From NCBI GenBank assembly GCA_937922235.1, contig CAKZVC010000107.1, positions 1 through 35,646 of the forward strand: a stretch of 35,646 nucleotides of DNA. The letters run 5' to 3'. Numbering within the stretch: position 1 is the first letter of the stretch; every line of letters begins with the position of its first letter. The notes below the pieces were generated by a model. The model worked only from the letters and a program-made list of their open reading frames with translations. It searched no databases and was not told the origin of the DNA. Below are positions 9,232 through 16,348 of the stretch, one piece after another. The DNA is from an uncultured Acidimicrobiales bacterium (GTDB taxonomy: Bacteria > Actinomycetota > Acidimicrobiia > Acidimicrobiales > SHLQ01). Both the position numbers and the translations under genes were made by a program.

Positions 9232-10692
9232 CTACGAATCGAGTTGGTCGCCTGGCCCAAACGTGCTGGCTGGAAGGTTTCGCTGGAGCTTGCCCATCTC
9301 GTTGCGTGGGAGCTCGTGAACAACCTTGCCCATGTCTAGTGGGCCGATACCGGACTCCTGCACGTCCATGACGAGCTCGACCAAATCAAGCGAATCGGCG
9401 GTGTCTGGCCAGAGGCCTGTGTTGAGGACGACGAGTAGACCAACACGCTCACCGAGCCGATCGTCGGGAACGCCAACGACGAGTGCCTCGACGATTTCCT
9501 CGCGTTCGGCCAGTTGGGACTCGATAGCGATGGGGTCGATGTTTTTCCCGCCCCGAACAATGAGGTCATTGAGCCGCCCCGTCACCGATAGCGCACCGTC
9601 GATGTCGAGGCGTCCGAGGTCGCCAGTGTGGAGGAGGCCGTTGGCGAAGAGCCGGTCGGTGCGATCGGGCTCGCCGAGATAGCCGAGTGTGCCCGTCCAA
9701 CAACCTGCCCAATCGCCGTCCGAGGCTTCGCGAACGCAGATCTCTCCAACACTTAGGTCGGGTAGATGGACGCCTGACTTCGGGTCGACGATCACGATTT
9801 CAATGTGGGGCAGTGGGAACCCTCGGCCCGATCCAACCGGGTCGTTCGTTGACTCTCTGACAATGCCGGTCGGGGCTTCGCTCAATCCGTAGCTCAGGGT
9901 TGGACGAACGCCGAAGCGCTCCCGAAACGCGGTGATGATCGATGGCTTTGCTCCGGCACCGCCGAGGATGACTCGATCGATCGAAGCGAGCTGCTTCGGG
10001 GAAACGTCAGCGCTTTCCGCGAGGTCGAATGCCAGCGTTGGCACGGCAAAGAGTCGGGTGACGCCGAACGCCTCGATGTCCTCAGCGAGGTGTGGGGCGA
10101 ACCGTCGATGCATAACCACAAACGTGCTGCCACGTAGCAGCGCTGAGATGGGGCCGAGGATCGCCATGTTGCCGATCCGAAGATCAAGCGGGGTGCCAAT
10201 TCGTTCGCCGAAGTGTGGGCGTTCTGCTTCGATGCTGAGCAGGCCCGGCCCGAGGAGGCTGTGCTCGGAATGCACAACGGCCTTCGGGGTGCCGGTCGTG
10301 CCGGAGGTGAACGTGACCATCGCCGCCTCGAACGGACTCCCCTTGGGGCGAGTGAGAAGTTCAAGGCTCTCGGCGTGGTGTTGCGCAGCGTTGCCAAGGT
10401 CGCCCGCCCAGATGCCTCCAGCCACGAACGTTGCCAGCATCGCAACGACGAGCTCGGCCGAGTTCGGTTCGGTCCAGACAATGACCTGGCCACGAGCGAT
10501 GTTGGCGGCAGTTTGGTTAACGGTGTCGTGGAGCTCCGAGAAGGTCCACGAACGTTCACCGTCGACAAGCGCGACTCGAGTCGAATACGCGTGGGCACCG
10601 TCGGCGAGGCACTCGGCAATCGTGTCGGGGCCGATGGGATAGGCGTTCGGGAGCGGGTGCTCGACCAGCCCGGTTATTCGGTCTGCGTTCAT
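9232..10692 (-). CDS. AMP-dependent synthetase/ligase (acyl-CoA ligase-like)
   Basis: The 486-residue ANL-superfamily enzyme should activate a carboxylic acid to an acyl-adenylate and then an acyl-CoA or similar ester. The P-loop-like motif TSGTTGTPK is at residues 129-137, YGLSE at 268-272, HTGDLG at 355-360 and the hinge GRLNDLIVRGGKN at 372-384. The catalytic lysine is Lys468 in NEMGKLQR. It is a little shorter than most family members (about 500-550) because the N-terminal subdomain is compact. It follows the HD-domain gene by 21 bp on the same strand without its own clear -10, so the two probably form an operon. The acid substrate is unknown. Confidence 0.88.
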   Translation of the reverse strand: MNADRITGLVEHPLPNAYPIGPDTIAECLADGAHAYSTRVALVDGERSWTFSELHDTVNQTAANIARGQVIVWTEPNSAELVVAMLATFVAGGIWAGDLGNAAQHHAESLELLTRPKGSPFEAAMVTFTSGTTGTPKAVVHSEHSLLGPGLLSIEAERPHFGERIGTPLDLRIGNMAILGPISALLRGSTFVVMHRRFAPHLAEDIEAFGVTRLFAVPTLAFDLAESADVSPKQLASIDRVILGGAGAKPSIITAFRERFGVRPTLSYGLSEAPTGIVRESTNDPVGSGRGFPLPHIEIVIVDPKSGVHLPDLSVGEICVREASDGDWAGCWTGTLGYLGEPDRTDRLFANGLLHTGDLGRLDIDGALSVTGRLNDLIVRGGKNIDPIAIESQLAEREEIVEALVVGVPDDRLGERVGLLVVLNTGLWPDTADSLDLVELVMDVQESGIGPLDMGKVVHELPRNEMGKLQRNLPASTFGPGDQLDS

Positions 10693-10713
10693 CGAACGAA
10701 AGACGATGAACAG

Positions 10714-11313
10714 CTACTTCTGGACGGCACTCTTGACGTCGTCCATCGAGCTGAGCCCACCGGGGCCGAACATTGCTTCGAGCAGCGGCGCGTAGTGCGA
10801 CAGCGGGGGAGCGGTCATCTCGGGGTCGAAGGCTGGCATATCGAACTTGGCGCAGAACTCTTCGCAATGCTCGTAGTAGTCGTGACCCTTAAGCTCGTCA
10901 CGCTTGTTGCGGTCGAGCCCGAGGTGATGGAAGTAGTAATAACCCTGGACCGTGCCATGGTTCTGAACCATCCAGTGGTTGGCCTCCGATACGTATGGCT
11001 TCAGAATGCCAGCAGCGATGTCGGGGTGGTTGAACGGCGCAAGCACATCGCCAATATCGTGCAGCAGCGCACACACGATGTACTCCTCGTCCTTGCCGTC
11101 TTTCTCGGCGAGGTATGCCGTCTGCAGGCAGTGCGTCAGCCGGTCGACGGCGAACCCGCCGTGGTCGCCGCGCAGCGTTTCCATTTGCTGCATCACGTTG
11201 CCGTAGACCTCGGTGTGGGCGTGATTGATCACCGCCCCAACAATGATGTCCCAGTCCTCCTTAGTGGATTGGTCCATACGAGTGAATGTGGCACGAGGAG
11301 CGGTGTCAGTCAT
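10714..11313 (-). CDS. HD-domain protein, PhnZ/COG4341-like
   Basis: The 199-residue protein has an HD-type metal site: His61 (THCLQTA), His85-Asp86 (LLHDIGD), His96 (FNHPD), then His113/His119 (NHWMVQNH) and acidic residues near 158-163. The spacing resembles the predicted HD phosphohydrolase family COG4341, which includes PhnZ, a mixed-valent di-iron oxygenase that cleaves carbon-phosphorus bonds. Whether this one is an oxygenase or a hydrolase cannot be read directly. The start is ATG 11313, chosen because TACTGT ends 6 nt upstream; a longer in-frame extension to 11475 looks non-coding. It is followed by the acyl-CoA ligase in a likely two-gene operon. Confidence 0.82.
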   Translation of the reverse strand: MTDTAPRATFTRMDQSTKEDWDIIVGAVINHAHTEVYGNVMQQMETLRGDHGGFAVDRLTHCLQTAYLAEKDGKDEEYIVCALLHDIGDVLAPFNHPDIAAGILKPYVSEANHWMVQNHGTVQGYYYFHHLGLDRNKRDELKGHDYYEHCEEFCAKFDMPAFDPEMTAPPLSHYAPLLEAMFGPGGLSSMDDVKSAVQK

Positions 11314-11319
11314 GGGACA

Positions 11320-11325
11320 ACAGTA
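11320..11325 (-). promoter_or_regulatory. -10 element for the HD-ligase operon
   Basis: TACTGT on the minus strand, 6 nt before ATG 11313. The rest of the 179-bp gap up to 11492 holds no gene I can support. Confidence 0.6.
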
Positions 11326-11467
11326 GCCGTTTCGGCTCAACCCTGACGGGCTTCGCCGAACACGAGTCTCTCGCCTGGGGGCTCGAAACATCGCAAAGAG
11401 AAAGCGCTCAAGGGGAGCGGAGCTCGCGCAGCGACCATGTCGGTCTCCGCGGATGTCGACCGGCAGT

Positions 11468-11502
11468 GTCGACAACTAAAAGAGGTCGACAACTAAAAGA
11501 GG
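11468..11502. repeat. 17-bp perfect tandem duplication at a gene end
   Basis: Two copies of a 17-bp unit starting TCGACAACTAAAAG lie at 11469-11485 and 11486-11502, with the flanking G also matching. The second copy contains the stop codon and last codons of the DUF2797 gene; the first repeats them outside the gene. This looks like a recent slippage duplication. Confidence 0.85.
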
Positions 11503-12410
11503 CTGTCTTGGACGGTTAGTTCGTCGGGGACTACTTCGTCGAGGAGTTCGATCTGTAGGCCGAAGAGCTGTTTGATGTCGCAGATGAAGCGATCGCTCGA
11601 TGTTGGCCGTCGAGCCATTGCGATGCGGCCGCTGGCGGTCAGGAACTCCAGGTCATGCGATCCGCTGGTGAGCTTGAGCGGATACGGGTGGACGTTCTCC
11701 CACGCAGGGTCCGTAGACACCGTGCTGACCCAGCCGTCATTGGTCGGCGAGACTCTCGGGTCGGCTTGCTCGGCGATGAGTTCGTGGACCCGCGTGCTCC
11801 ATCGGCTGAGCTCGGTGCGGAGTCGGTCGTCGGGGCGAGGGTTGTCGAGGCCATCGAGCTTGCGTCGCACCGAGACTGACTGGGGGAGGCCGAGCTCAGC
11901 GGTGATGCGATCTTCCAGCGATCGAACGGCGAAGCCATCGGTGGTCGAGGCGACAACTTGTGCAACCCAGGCGCCTTGTTCGTCGAGACGGGTTTCGAGC
12001 CGAGCCTTTGTCGATGTTCCGACCTTGACCGAGCCGTCGCGAAATGCCGCAAGGTACACGTTGTTGGGCTGCTCCAAGTGTGCGAGCACCGCGCTGTCGA
12101 GTTCGCTACGGCCTTTGTTGTGCGCGTGGTGAAGTTGCGACGCAAACGTCGCGTCGCTGGCGGTGCACCGATCGCACGTCAACGATCCGGCCACCGGCGA
12201 CCGGTTGCAATCACTCCACGCGGAGGTCTTGTCTCTGAACGGCTTGTGGCCAACGCATCGACGCGATGTCGTGTCGGAGACGGTGTAGCGAAGTGCGAGG
12301 TCCCGGAGCGCGATGAGCTGGGAAGCACCGCCATTCTGGCGGAGCCGAACGAACGGGCGGCCGCTGTCCCATCGGATGGCGAGAAGGTGAAGTTGATCGC
12401 CAGGCTGCAC
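11493..12410 (-). CDS. DUF2797-like protein with zinc cysteines and GIY-YIG-like segment
   Basis: The 305-residue protein has an N-terminal cysteine set (Cys52, Cys68, Cys79, Cys82, the last three spaced C-x10-C-x2-C) that fits a zinc site. This is followed by NVYLAAFRDGSVKVGTS at 117-133 and RLDEQGA at 141-147. That stretch matches the layout of DUF2797, which resembles a GIY-YIG nuclease core. I assign the family by pattern only, and the function is not known. The start is GTG 12410, with CAAACT 6 nt upstream as a weak -10. The stop codon lies within a 17-bp tandem duplication. It is divergent from the MttB-family gene over 113 bp. Confidence 0.75.
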   Translation of the reverse strand: MQPGDQLHLLAIRWDSGRPFVRLRQNGGASQLIALRDLALRYTVSDTTSRRCVGHKPFRDKTSAWSDCNRSPVAGSLTCDRCTASDATFASQLHHAHNKGRSELDSAVLAHLEQPNNVYLAAFRDGSVKVGTSTKARLETRLDEQGAWVAQVVASTTDGFAVRSLEDRITAELGLPQSVSVRRKLDGLDNPRPDDRLRTELSRWSTRVHELIAEQADPRVSPTNDGWVSTVSTDPAWENVHPYPLKLTSGSHDLEFLTASGRIAMARRPTSSDRFICDIKQLFGLQIELLDEVVPDELTVQDSLF

Positions 12411-12483
12411 GTCGCCAGTTTGGTGGGCTCACCGTGCGAACGCCACGCCCGAGAACGAATTGCTGCGCGAAGATTCGGAGTCG

Positions 12484-12489
12484 TACGAT
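12484..12489 (+). promoter_or_regulatory. -10 element upstream of the mttB-like gene
   Basis: TACGAT is followed by 6 nt and an ATG at 12496 that opens an 11-codon reading frame; the main gene starts at 12524. The mRNA would thus begin at or just before the small ORF. Confidence 0.6.
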
Positions 12490-12495
12490 TCGCCG

Positions 12496-12531
12496 ATGTC
12501 CAATGGTCAAAGTGAGGGTCAGCATGCCTGA
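12496..12531 (+). CDS. Possible leaderless 11-residue leader peptide
   Basis: ATG 12496 sits at the leaderless position behind TACGAT and opens a frame encoding MSNGQSEGQHA, ending in TGA at 12529-12531. It overlaps the first codons of the mttB-like gene in a different frame, so ribosomes finishing it would be placed over the main start and its GAGGG ribosome binding site. It may be a coupling or sensing leader, or only a chance frame at the 5' end of the mRNA. Confidence 0.35.
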   Translation: MSNGQSEGQHA

Positions 12532-14071
12532 AGAGCCAGCACGTCGCCGCCGTTCGGGTGGTCGCAACCGGACTCGGTCGGAGGCCTCGACACAGATCGA
12601 ACAGCCCGACTACCAGGCGGTGCAGCGCCGCTTCCCAGCCACGCCGGTCGTATCCGACGACGAGCTTGAGGCGATCCACGAGGCATCGCTCGACGTGCTC
12701 GAACAGATCGGTATGGACGTCCTCGACAGCGACGCACGCAAGCTGCTGACCGATGCAGGCGCATCCGCCGACGGCGAGCGACTTCGGTTCGATCGCGAGA
12801 TGATCACCGAGCTCATCGCCACATGCCCGAGCGAGTTCACGCTTCACGCCCCGAACCCGGCGCACAACGTGCGCATCGGCGGCGACAACGTGGTCTTCAC
12901 TGCCGTTGCCAGCCCGCCCAACGTCGGCGACACTGCCGGCGGCCGTCGCACGGGCAATCAAGCAGACTTCCAGAACCTTGTGCGGCTTAGCCAGCACCTC
13001 AACACCGTGCACATGCATGGTGGATACCCCGTCGAGCCAGCCGACATTCATGCATCTGTGCGCCACCTGCATGCGACCTTCGATCTGCTGACGCTCAGCG
13101 ACAAGGTCGTCAACGTCTACAGCTTGGGACGCGAACGTAATCGTGACTGCCTCGAGATGATCCGGATCGCTCGGGGCGTGCCCGACGACCAACTCGATAG
13201 CGAACCGTCTGCTCATACGGTGATCAACACGTCGTCGCCGCTACGCCTCGACATTCCTATGTGTCAGGGGATCATCGAGTTCTCGGCCCGCAACCAGGTC
13301 GTGATCGTTACTCCGTTCACGCTCGCCGGCGCTATGGCACCGGTGACTGTTGCGGGCGCGGTAACCCAACAAAACGCCGAAGCCCTAGTCGGCATGGCGC
13401 TAACCCAAACGGTTCGCCCGGGCGCCCCGGTTGTGTACGGCGGGTTTACCTCGAACGTCGACATGCGGTCGGGATCGCCAGCGTTTGGCACACCCGAGTT
13501 CATCCGGTCGGCAATGCTCGGTGGCCAGCTCGCTCGGCGCTACAAGGTGCCCTATCGCTCTTCGAACGTCAATGCAGCAAACGCAATCGACGCCCAGGCC
13601 GGGTATGAGTCGGCGTTCTCGCTTTGGGGCGCCGTCATGGGCGGAGCCAACATCGTGTTCCACGGTGCTGGATGGCTCGAGGGTGGCCTACGGGCCAGCC
13701 CCGAGAAGATGGTACTCGATGCTGATCTGCTCGGAATGATGCAGACACTTCTCAAGCCCGTGGGCGTGACCCCAGACGACCTTGCACTCGAGGCAATTGC
13801 CGACGTTGGCCCTGGCGGCCATTTCTTCGGCACGCAGCACACCCAAGACCGCTACAAGACCGCGTTCTATGCGCCGCTGGTGTCGGACTGGCGGAACTTC
13901 GAGTCGTGGGAAGAAGCCGGATCTCCAACCGCACACGAGAAGACGACCGAGCTCGTTTCTCGGTTGCTCGCCGAGTACGAACAGCCTGCGCTGGACGAGG
14001 GTGTCCTCGCCGAACTGACGGAGTTCGTAACCCGCCGCGTAGAGGAAGGTGGAGTCGCCACCGACTTCTAG
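12524..14071 (+). CDS. MttB-family methyltransferase, non-pyrrolysine type
   Basis: From ATG 12524 the product is 515 residues, the usual size for the trimethylamine methyltransferase (MttB) superfamily. An Arg-rich N-terminus (ARRRRSGGR) precedes the family's LEQIGMDVLD segment and the TIM-barrel core (for example PVVYGGFTSNVDMRSG). Pyrrolysine-dependent MttB has an in-frame UAG in mid-gene. Here the frame is uninterrupted to a terminal TAG, so it belongs to the non-Pyl group, known members of which demethylate quaternary amines such as glycine betaine, proline betaine or carnitine onto a corrinoid protein. No corrinoid protein or corrinoid reductase gene lies in the window. GAGGG 5 nt before 12524 supports this start; ATG 12503 is an in-frame alternative. 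Confidence 0.85.
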   Translation: MPEEPARRRRSGGRNRTRSEASTQIEQPDYQAVQRRFPATPVVSDDELEAIHEASLDVLEQIGMDVLDSDARKLLTDAGASADGERLRFDREMITELIATCPSEFTLHAPNPAHNVRIGGDNVVFTAVASPPNVGDTAGGRRTGNQADFQNLVRLSQHLNTVHMHGGYPVEPADIHASVRHLHATFDLLTLSDKVVNVYSLGRERNRDCLEMIRIARGVPDDQLDSEPSAHTVINTSSPLRLDIPMCQGIIEFSARNQVVIVTPFTLAGAMAPVTVAGAVTQQNAEALVGMALTQTVRPGAPVVYGGFTSNVDMRSGSPAFGTPEFIRSAMLGGQLARRYKVPYRSSNVNAANAIDAQAGYESAFSLWGAVMGGANIVFHGAGWLEGGLRASPEKMVLDADLLGMMQTLLKPVGVTPDDLALEAIADVGPGGHFFGTQHTQDRYKTAFYAPLVSDWRNFESWEEAGSPTAHEKTTELVSRLLAEYEQPALDEGVLAELTEFVTRRVEEGGVATDF

Positions 14072-14077
14072 CTATGG

Positions 14078-14100
14078 GTGCAGCACCGAGGTGCTTGCAC
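14078..14100. terminator. Bidirectional hairpin between mttB-like and csp genes
   Basis: GTGCA-GCACC, a short loop, GGTGC, a bulged T and TGCAC form a strong stem 7 bp after the mttB-like stop and 24 bp before the convergent csp stop. It has no U-tract, which is common for actinobacterial terminators. Confidence 0.6.
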
Positions 14101-14123
14101 AGGTGGTGAGTTGTGAGGCTGAG

Positions 14124-14324
14124 TTAGACGGCGGTGACGTTCAGGGCTTCATCACCCTTACGACCTGGGCCAATCTCGAATTCAACTGCTTGTCCCTCTT
14201 CGAGGGATTTGTAACCGTCACCGGCGATGTTGCTGTAGTGAACGAATACGTCGTCTCCGTCTTCACGTGAGATAAAGCCGTAGCCCTTCTCGTTGTTGAA
14301 AAACTTGACGGTACCTGCTGGCAT
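14124..14324 (-). CDS. Cold-shock protein (CspA family)
   Basis: The 66-residue single cold-shock domain binds single-stranded nucleic acids and acts as an RNA chaperone. RNP1 is KGYGFI (residues 13-18) and RNP2 is VFVHY (26-30). The start [10 protein letters not shown] is the usual csp start and is preceded by a purine-rich AGAAAGAAG at a suitable distance. Unlike most genes here it has a real 5' leader of roughly 45-50 nt containing a hairpin. It converges with the mttB-like gene and lies 145 bp from the SDR gene upstream on the same strand. Confidence 0.95.
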   Translation of the reverse strand: MPAGTVKFFNNEKGYGFISREDGDDVFVHYSNIAGDGYKSLEEGQAVEFEIGPGRKGDEALNVTAV

Positions 14325-14351
14325 GAAATTGCTTCTTTCTGTGCATCTCGA

Positions 14352-14371
14352 ACCTGTTTTGGACAACAGGT
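14352..14371 (-). promoter_or_regulatory. Hairpin in the csp 5' leader
   Basis: ACCTGTT (14352-14358) and AACAGGT (14365-14371) form a perfect 7-bp stem with a 6-nt loop, between the predicted transcription start and the csp ribosome binding site. cspA leaders in other bacteria fold differently at low temperature; whether this one does is unknown. Confidence 0.45.
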
Positions 14372-14381
14372 CCATAATGTC

Positions 14382-14387
14382 AGAATA
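14382..14387 (-). promoter_or_regulatory. -10 element of csp
   Basis: TATTCT on the minus strand, about 58 nt upstream of the csp ATG. No strong -35 is evident. Bases 14325-14469 hold only this promoter, the leader and the trailing end of the upstream SDR transcript. Confidence 0.5.
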
Positions 14388-14469
14388 CGGCAATGCGCGA
14401 ACTGGCAGGGGCCTAAACGGCGGGTTCTCGCTTTTTTCTCTAGCCAGGTACGGACATTTCCTCTATCGA

Positions 14470-15255
14470 CTAACGACGGCCGCCATCGACGAGGAACTGC
14501 TGAGCAGTGCATGCAGCACCATCGTCGGCAGCGAGGAAGAGCACCATCTGGACGAACTCCCGTGCGTAGATCCGGCGCTTGATCGCTTGGTCTTGCAAAG
14601 TTCCTTCTTCGCCCTCCGGCGACCACCACTTCTCGAGCTGGCGTTCGGTCGCGACCCACCCGGGAAGCACGGTGTTGACCCGAACCCCATGGGGCCCGAA
14701 CGTGCGAGCCATCGTGCGGGTGATGCCCTCGACGCCGGACTTCGCAACGGCGTATCCGGGGAAGAAGTCTTCCTGCATCATGTAGCTGCTCGACCCAATG
14801 TTGACGATCGAGCCGGTTGCTGCCTCGATCATCGCCGGCGCGACTGCCTGAATGGCGAAGAAGTAGTGGCGCAGGTTGACGTTGATTCGGTCGTCCCAGT
14901 AGTCGGACGTGACCTCGTCCCACGTATGGCGATCGTCGCTTGCGGCATTGTTGACGAGCACCTCGATCGTGCCGAGCGTCTGTTGAGCGTCTGAAATTGC
15001 AGCTTGTAGTGCGTCGATGTTGCGGAGGTCGAGCTCGTAGAACACCGGCGCATGGGCTGCTCCGGCGGCCACGCACGCCTCGATCGTCTGTTGGGCTTTG
15101 TCGGCCTGAATGTCGACGAATGCAACCTTGGCGCCCTGGGCGGCGAACTCGGTAACGAGCGACTGGCCAATGCCGTCAGCGCCGCCCGTGATGAACACCG
15201 AGCGGTCGGCAAGAGATGGATAGCTGGCGTAGTTGCCGGTGGCTTCCTGGGTCAT
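14470..15255 (-). CDS. SDR family oxidoreductase, NAD-type
   Basis: The 261-residue classical SDR has TGGADGIG at residues 23-30, NNAA at 102-105 (NNAG variant), and the catalytic Ser155, Tyr168 and Lys172 (YAVAK). Asp48 at the end of the second beta strand (FVDIQ) favours NAD over NADP. The C-terminal FLVDGG is the family's usual end. AAGGAGA lies upstream of ATG 15255, and the start codon overlaps the stop of the hydroxyacid dehydrogenase gene by ATGA, so the two are translated in a coupled way. They may act in sequence on one hydroxy- or keto-acid, but the substrate is not known. Confidence 0.9.
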   Translation of the reverse strand: MTQEATGNYASYPSLADRSVFITGGADGIGQSLVTEFAAQGAKVAFVDIQADKAQQTIEACVAAGAAHAPVFYELDLRNIDALQAAISDAQQTLGTIEVLVNNAASDDRHTWDEVTSDYWDDRINVNLRHYFFAIQAVAPAMIEAATGSIVNIGSSSYMMQEDFFPGYAVAKSGVEGITRTMARTFGPHGVRVNTVLPGWVATERQLEKWWSPEGEEGTLQDQAIKRRIYAREFVQMVLFLAADDGAACTAQQFLVDGGRR

Positions 15256-16277
15256 TCGGAATCTCCTTGAGATGGTGGGGTTGCGTGAGTAACGAATCGT
15301 CGTAGCCGGTGGGCCGCGTCGGCGTTGACCGAGCGGGGAGGGATCGTGTTCGCGAGCATCGCGGCGACCTGCTCGACACTACTCATCGCTTGGGCGTTGG
15401 CATTCTCTGGGGTGAGGCCGCCGAGATGTGGTGTGGCCACGACGTCGGACCGTTGCGCTAGCGACGGCGATGGACGCTGATCGGGAGCCATGCCCACATC
15501 GATCGCAAGCGCACCGAGGCGGCCCGAGTCGAGCGCTGCCTCAACTGCCGCCTCATCGAGGAGTTCGCCGCGTGAGACGTTGACCAGAATCGCCCCGGGC
15601 TTCATGACCTCGAGTTCGTGCGTGCTGATGAAGTCAACCGTCGCCGGGGTTGCCTGAGCGAGCGGGAACACCACATCGGATCGCTCAAGCAATGGGTCGA
15701 GAGCGAGCTGCTCGAACGGCTCCGGGACATCGACGAACGGATCGTGGACGACGACGGTCAGCCCAAGCGCATCCAACACCGAGGCCAGATACGAACCAAT
15801 CGCTCCGAAGCCGATGATCCCGGCGGTCTTCCCCGAAATCTGCGCGCCCGGACGTTGGGCCGGCTCGATGTCGTTGCGATAGTCGACGGTCGAGTTGGCA
15901 ATGTTGCGAGCGGCGTCGAGGTAGAGGCCGAGGGCGAGCTCAGCGGTCGAGATAACGAACGACTTGTCAGCTCGCGCAACGAGCACGCCGTGTTCAGACG
16001 CAGCATCAACGTCGATGGTGCTGATGTCGACAGCGCAGCGAAGGAATGCCACGAGCGAATCGATCTTGCCAAAGACCTCCGCTCCGCCGGGTGTGGCTCG
16101 GTGAGCGATGATCACATCGCACCCGTGCGCGTGTTTGATCAGCTCGTCAGGAGTGAGATCTCGATCGGTGGGATTCAGTCGGACCTCGGTCACCCCGTCG
16201 AGGGCCTCCAACTCGGGGAGTGCCTTGTGGAAGTAGGCGGCCAGGTCTTCGGGGTTGTGGGTGACGAACACGCGCAT
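15252..16277 (-). CDS. D-2-hydroxyacid dehydrogenase family protein
   Basis: The 341-residue protein has the two-domain fold of NAD-dependent D-2-hydroxyacid dehydrogenases. The Rossmann motif GFGAIG is at residues 156-161 and Asp179 (VHDP) selects NAD. The catalytic Arg236 (NVSRGELLDE) and His284 (TPHLGG) are present. The catalytic Glu usually found in the DVFxxEP segment is not seen: the corresponding stretch reads DVGMAPDQRP, so an Asp near 266 may replace it or activity may be altered. The start is ATG 16277 with TAGACC 6 nt upstream, a partial match to the leaderless pattern. It overlaps the SDR gene by 4 bp. Confidence 0.86.
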   Translation of the reverse strand: MRVFVTHNPEDLAAYFHKALPELEALDGVTEVRLNPTDRDLTPDELIKHAHGCDVIIAHRATPGGAEVFGKIDSLVAFLRCAVDISTIDVDAASEHGVLVARADKSFVISTAELALGLYLDAARNIANSTVDYRNDIEPAQRPGAQISGKTAGIIGFGAIGSYLASVLDALGLTVVVHDPFVDVPEPFEQLALDPLLERSDVVFPLAQATPATVDFISTHELEVMKPGAILVNVSRGELLDEAAVEAALDSGRLGALAIDVGMAPDQRPSPSLAQRSDVVATPHLGGLTPENANAQAMSSVEQVAAMLANTIPPRSVNADAAHRLRRFVTHATPPSQGDSE

Positions 16278-16348
16278 GTCTCTGGTCTATCGCCAAATTT
16301 CTCGGGCGAAAGCATGGGGGTCGCCATCATGAGCGAAAGTATGGAGCC

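Noticed and set aside
10213..11346. Plus-strand frame of 377 codons opposite the acyl-CoA ligase and HD genes
   Set aside because: It is a shadow of two well-recognised minus-strand genes; its translation is Val/Arg-rich with no domain.
12179..13216. Minus-strand frame of 345 codons overlapping DUF2797 and the mttB-like gene
   Set aside because: It is antisense to the clear MttB-family coding region and shows no protein family features.
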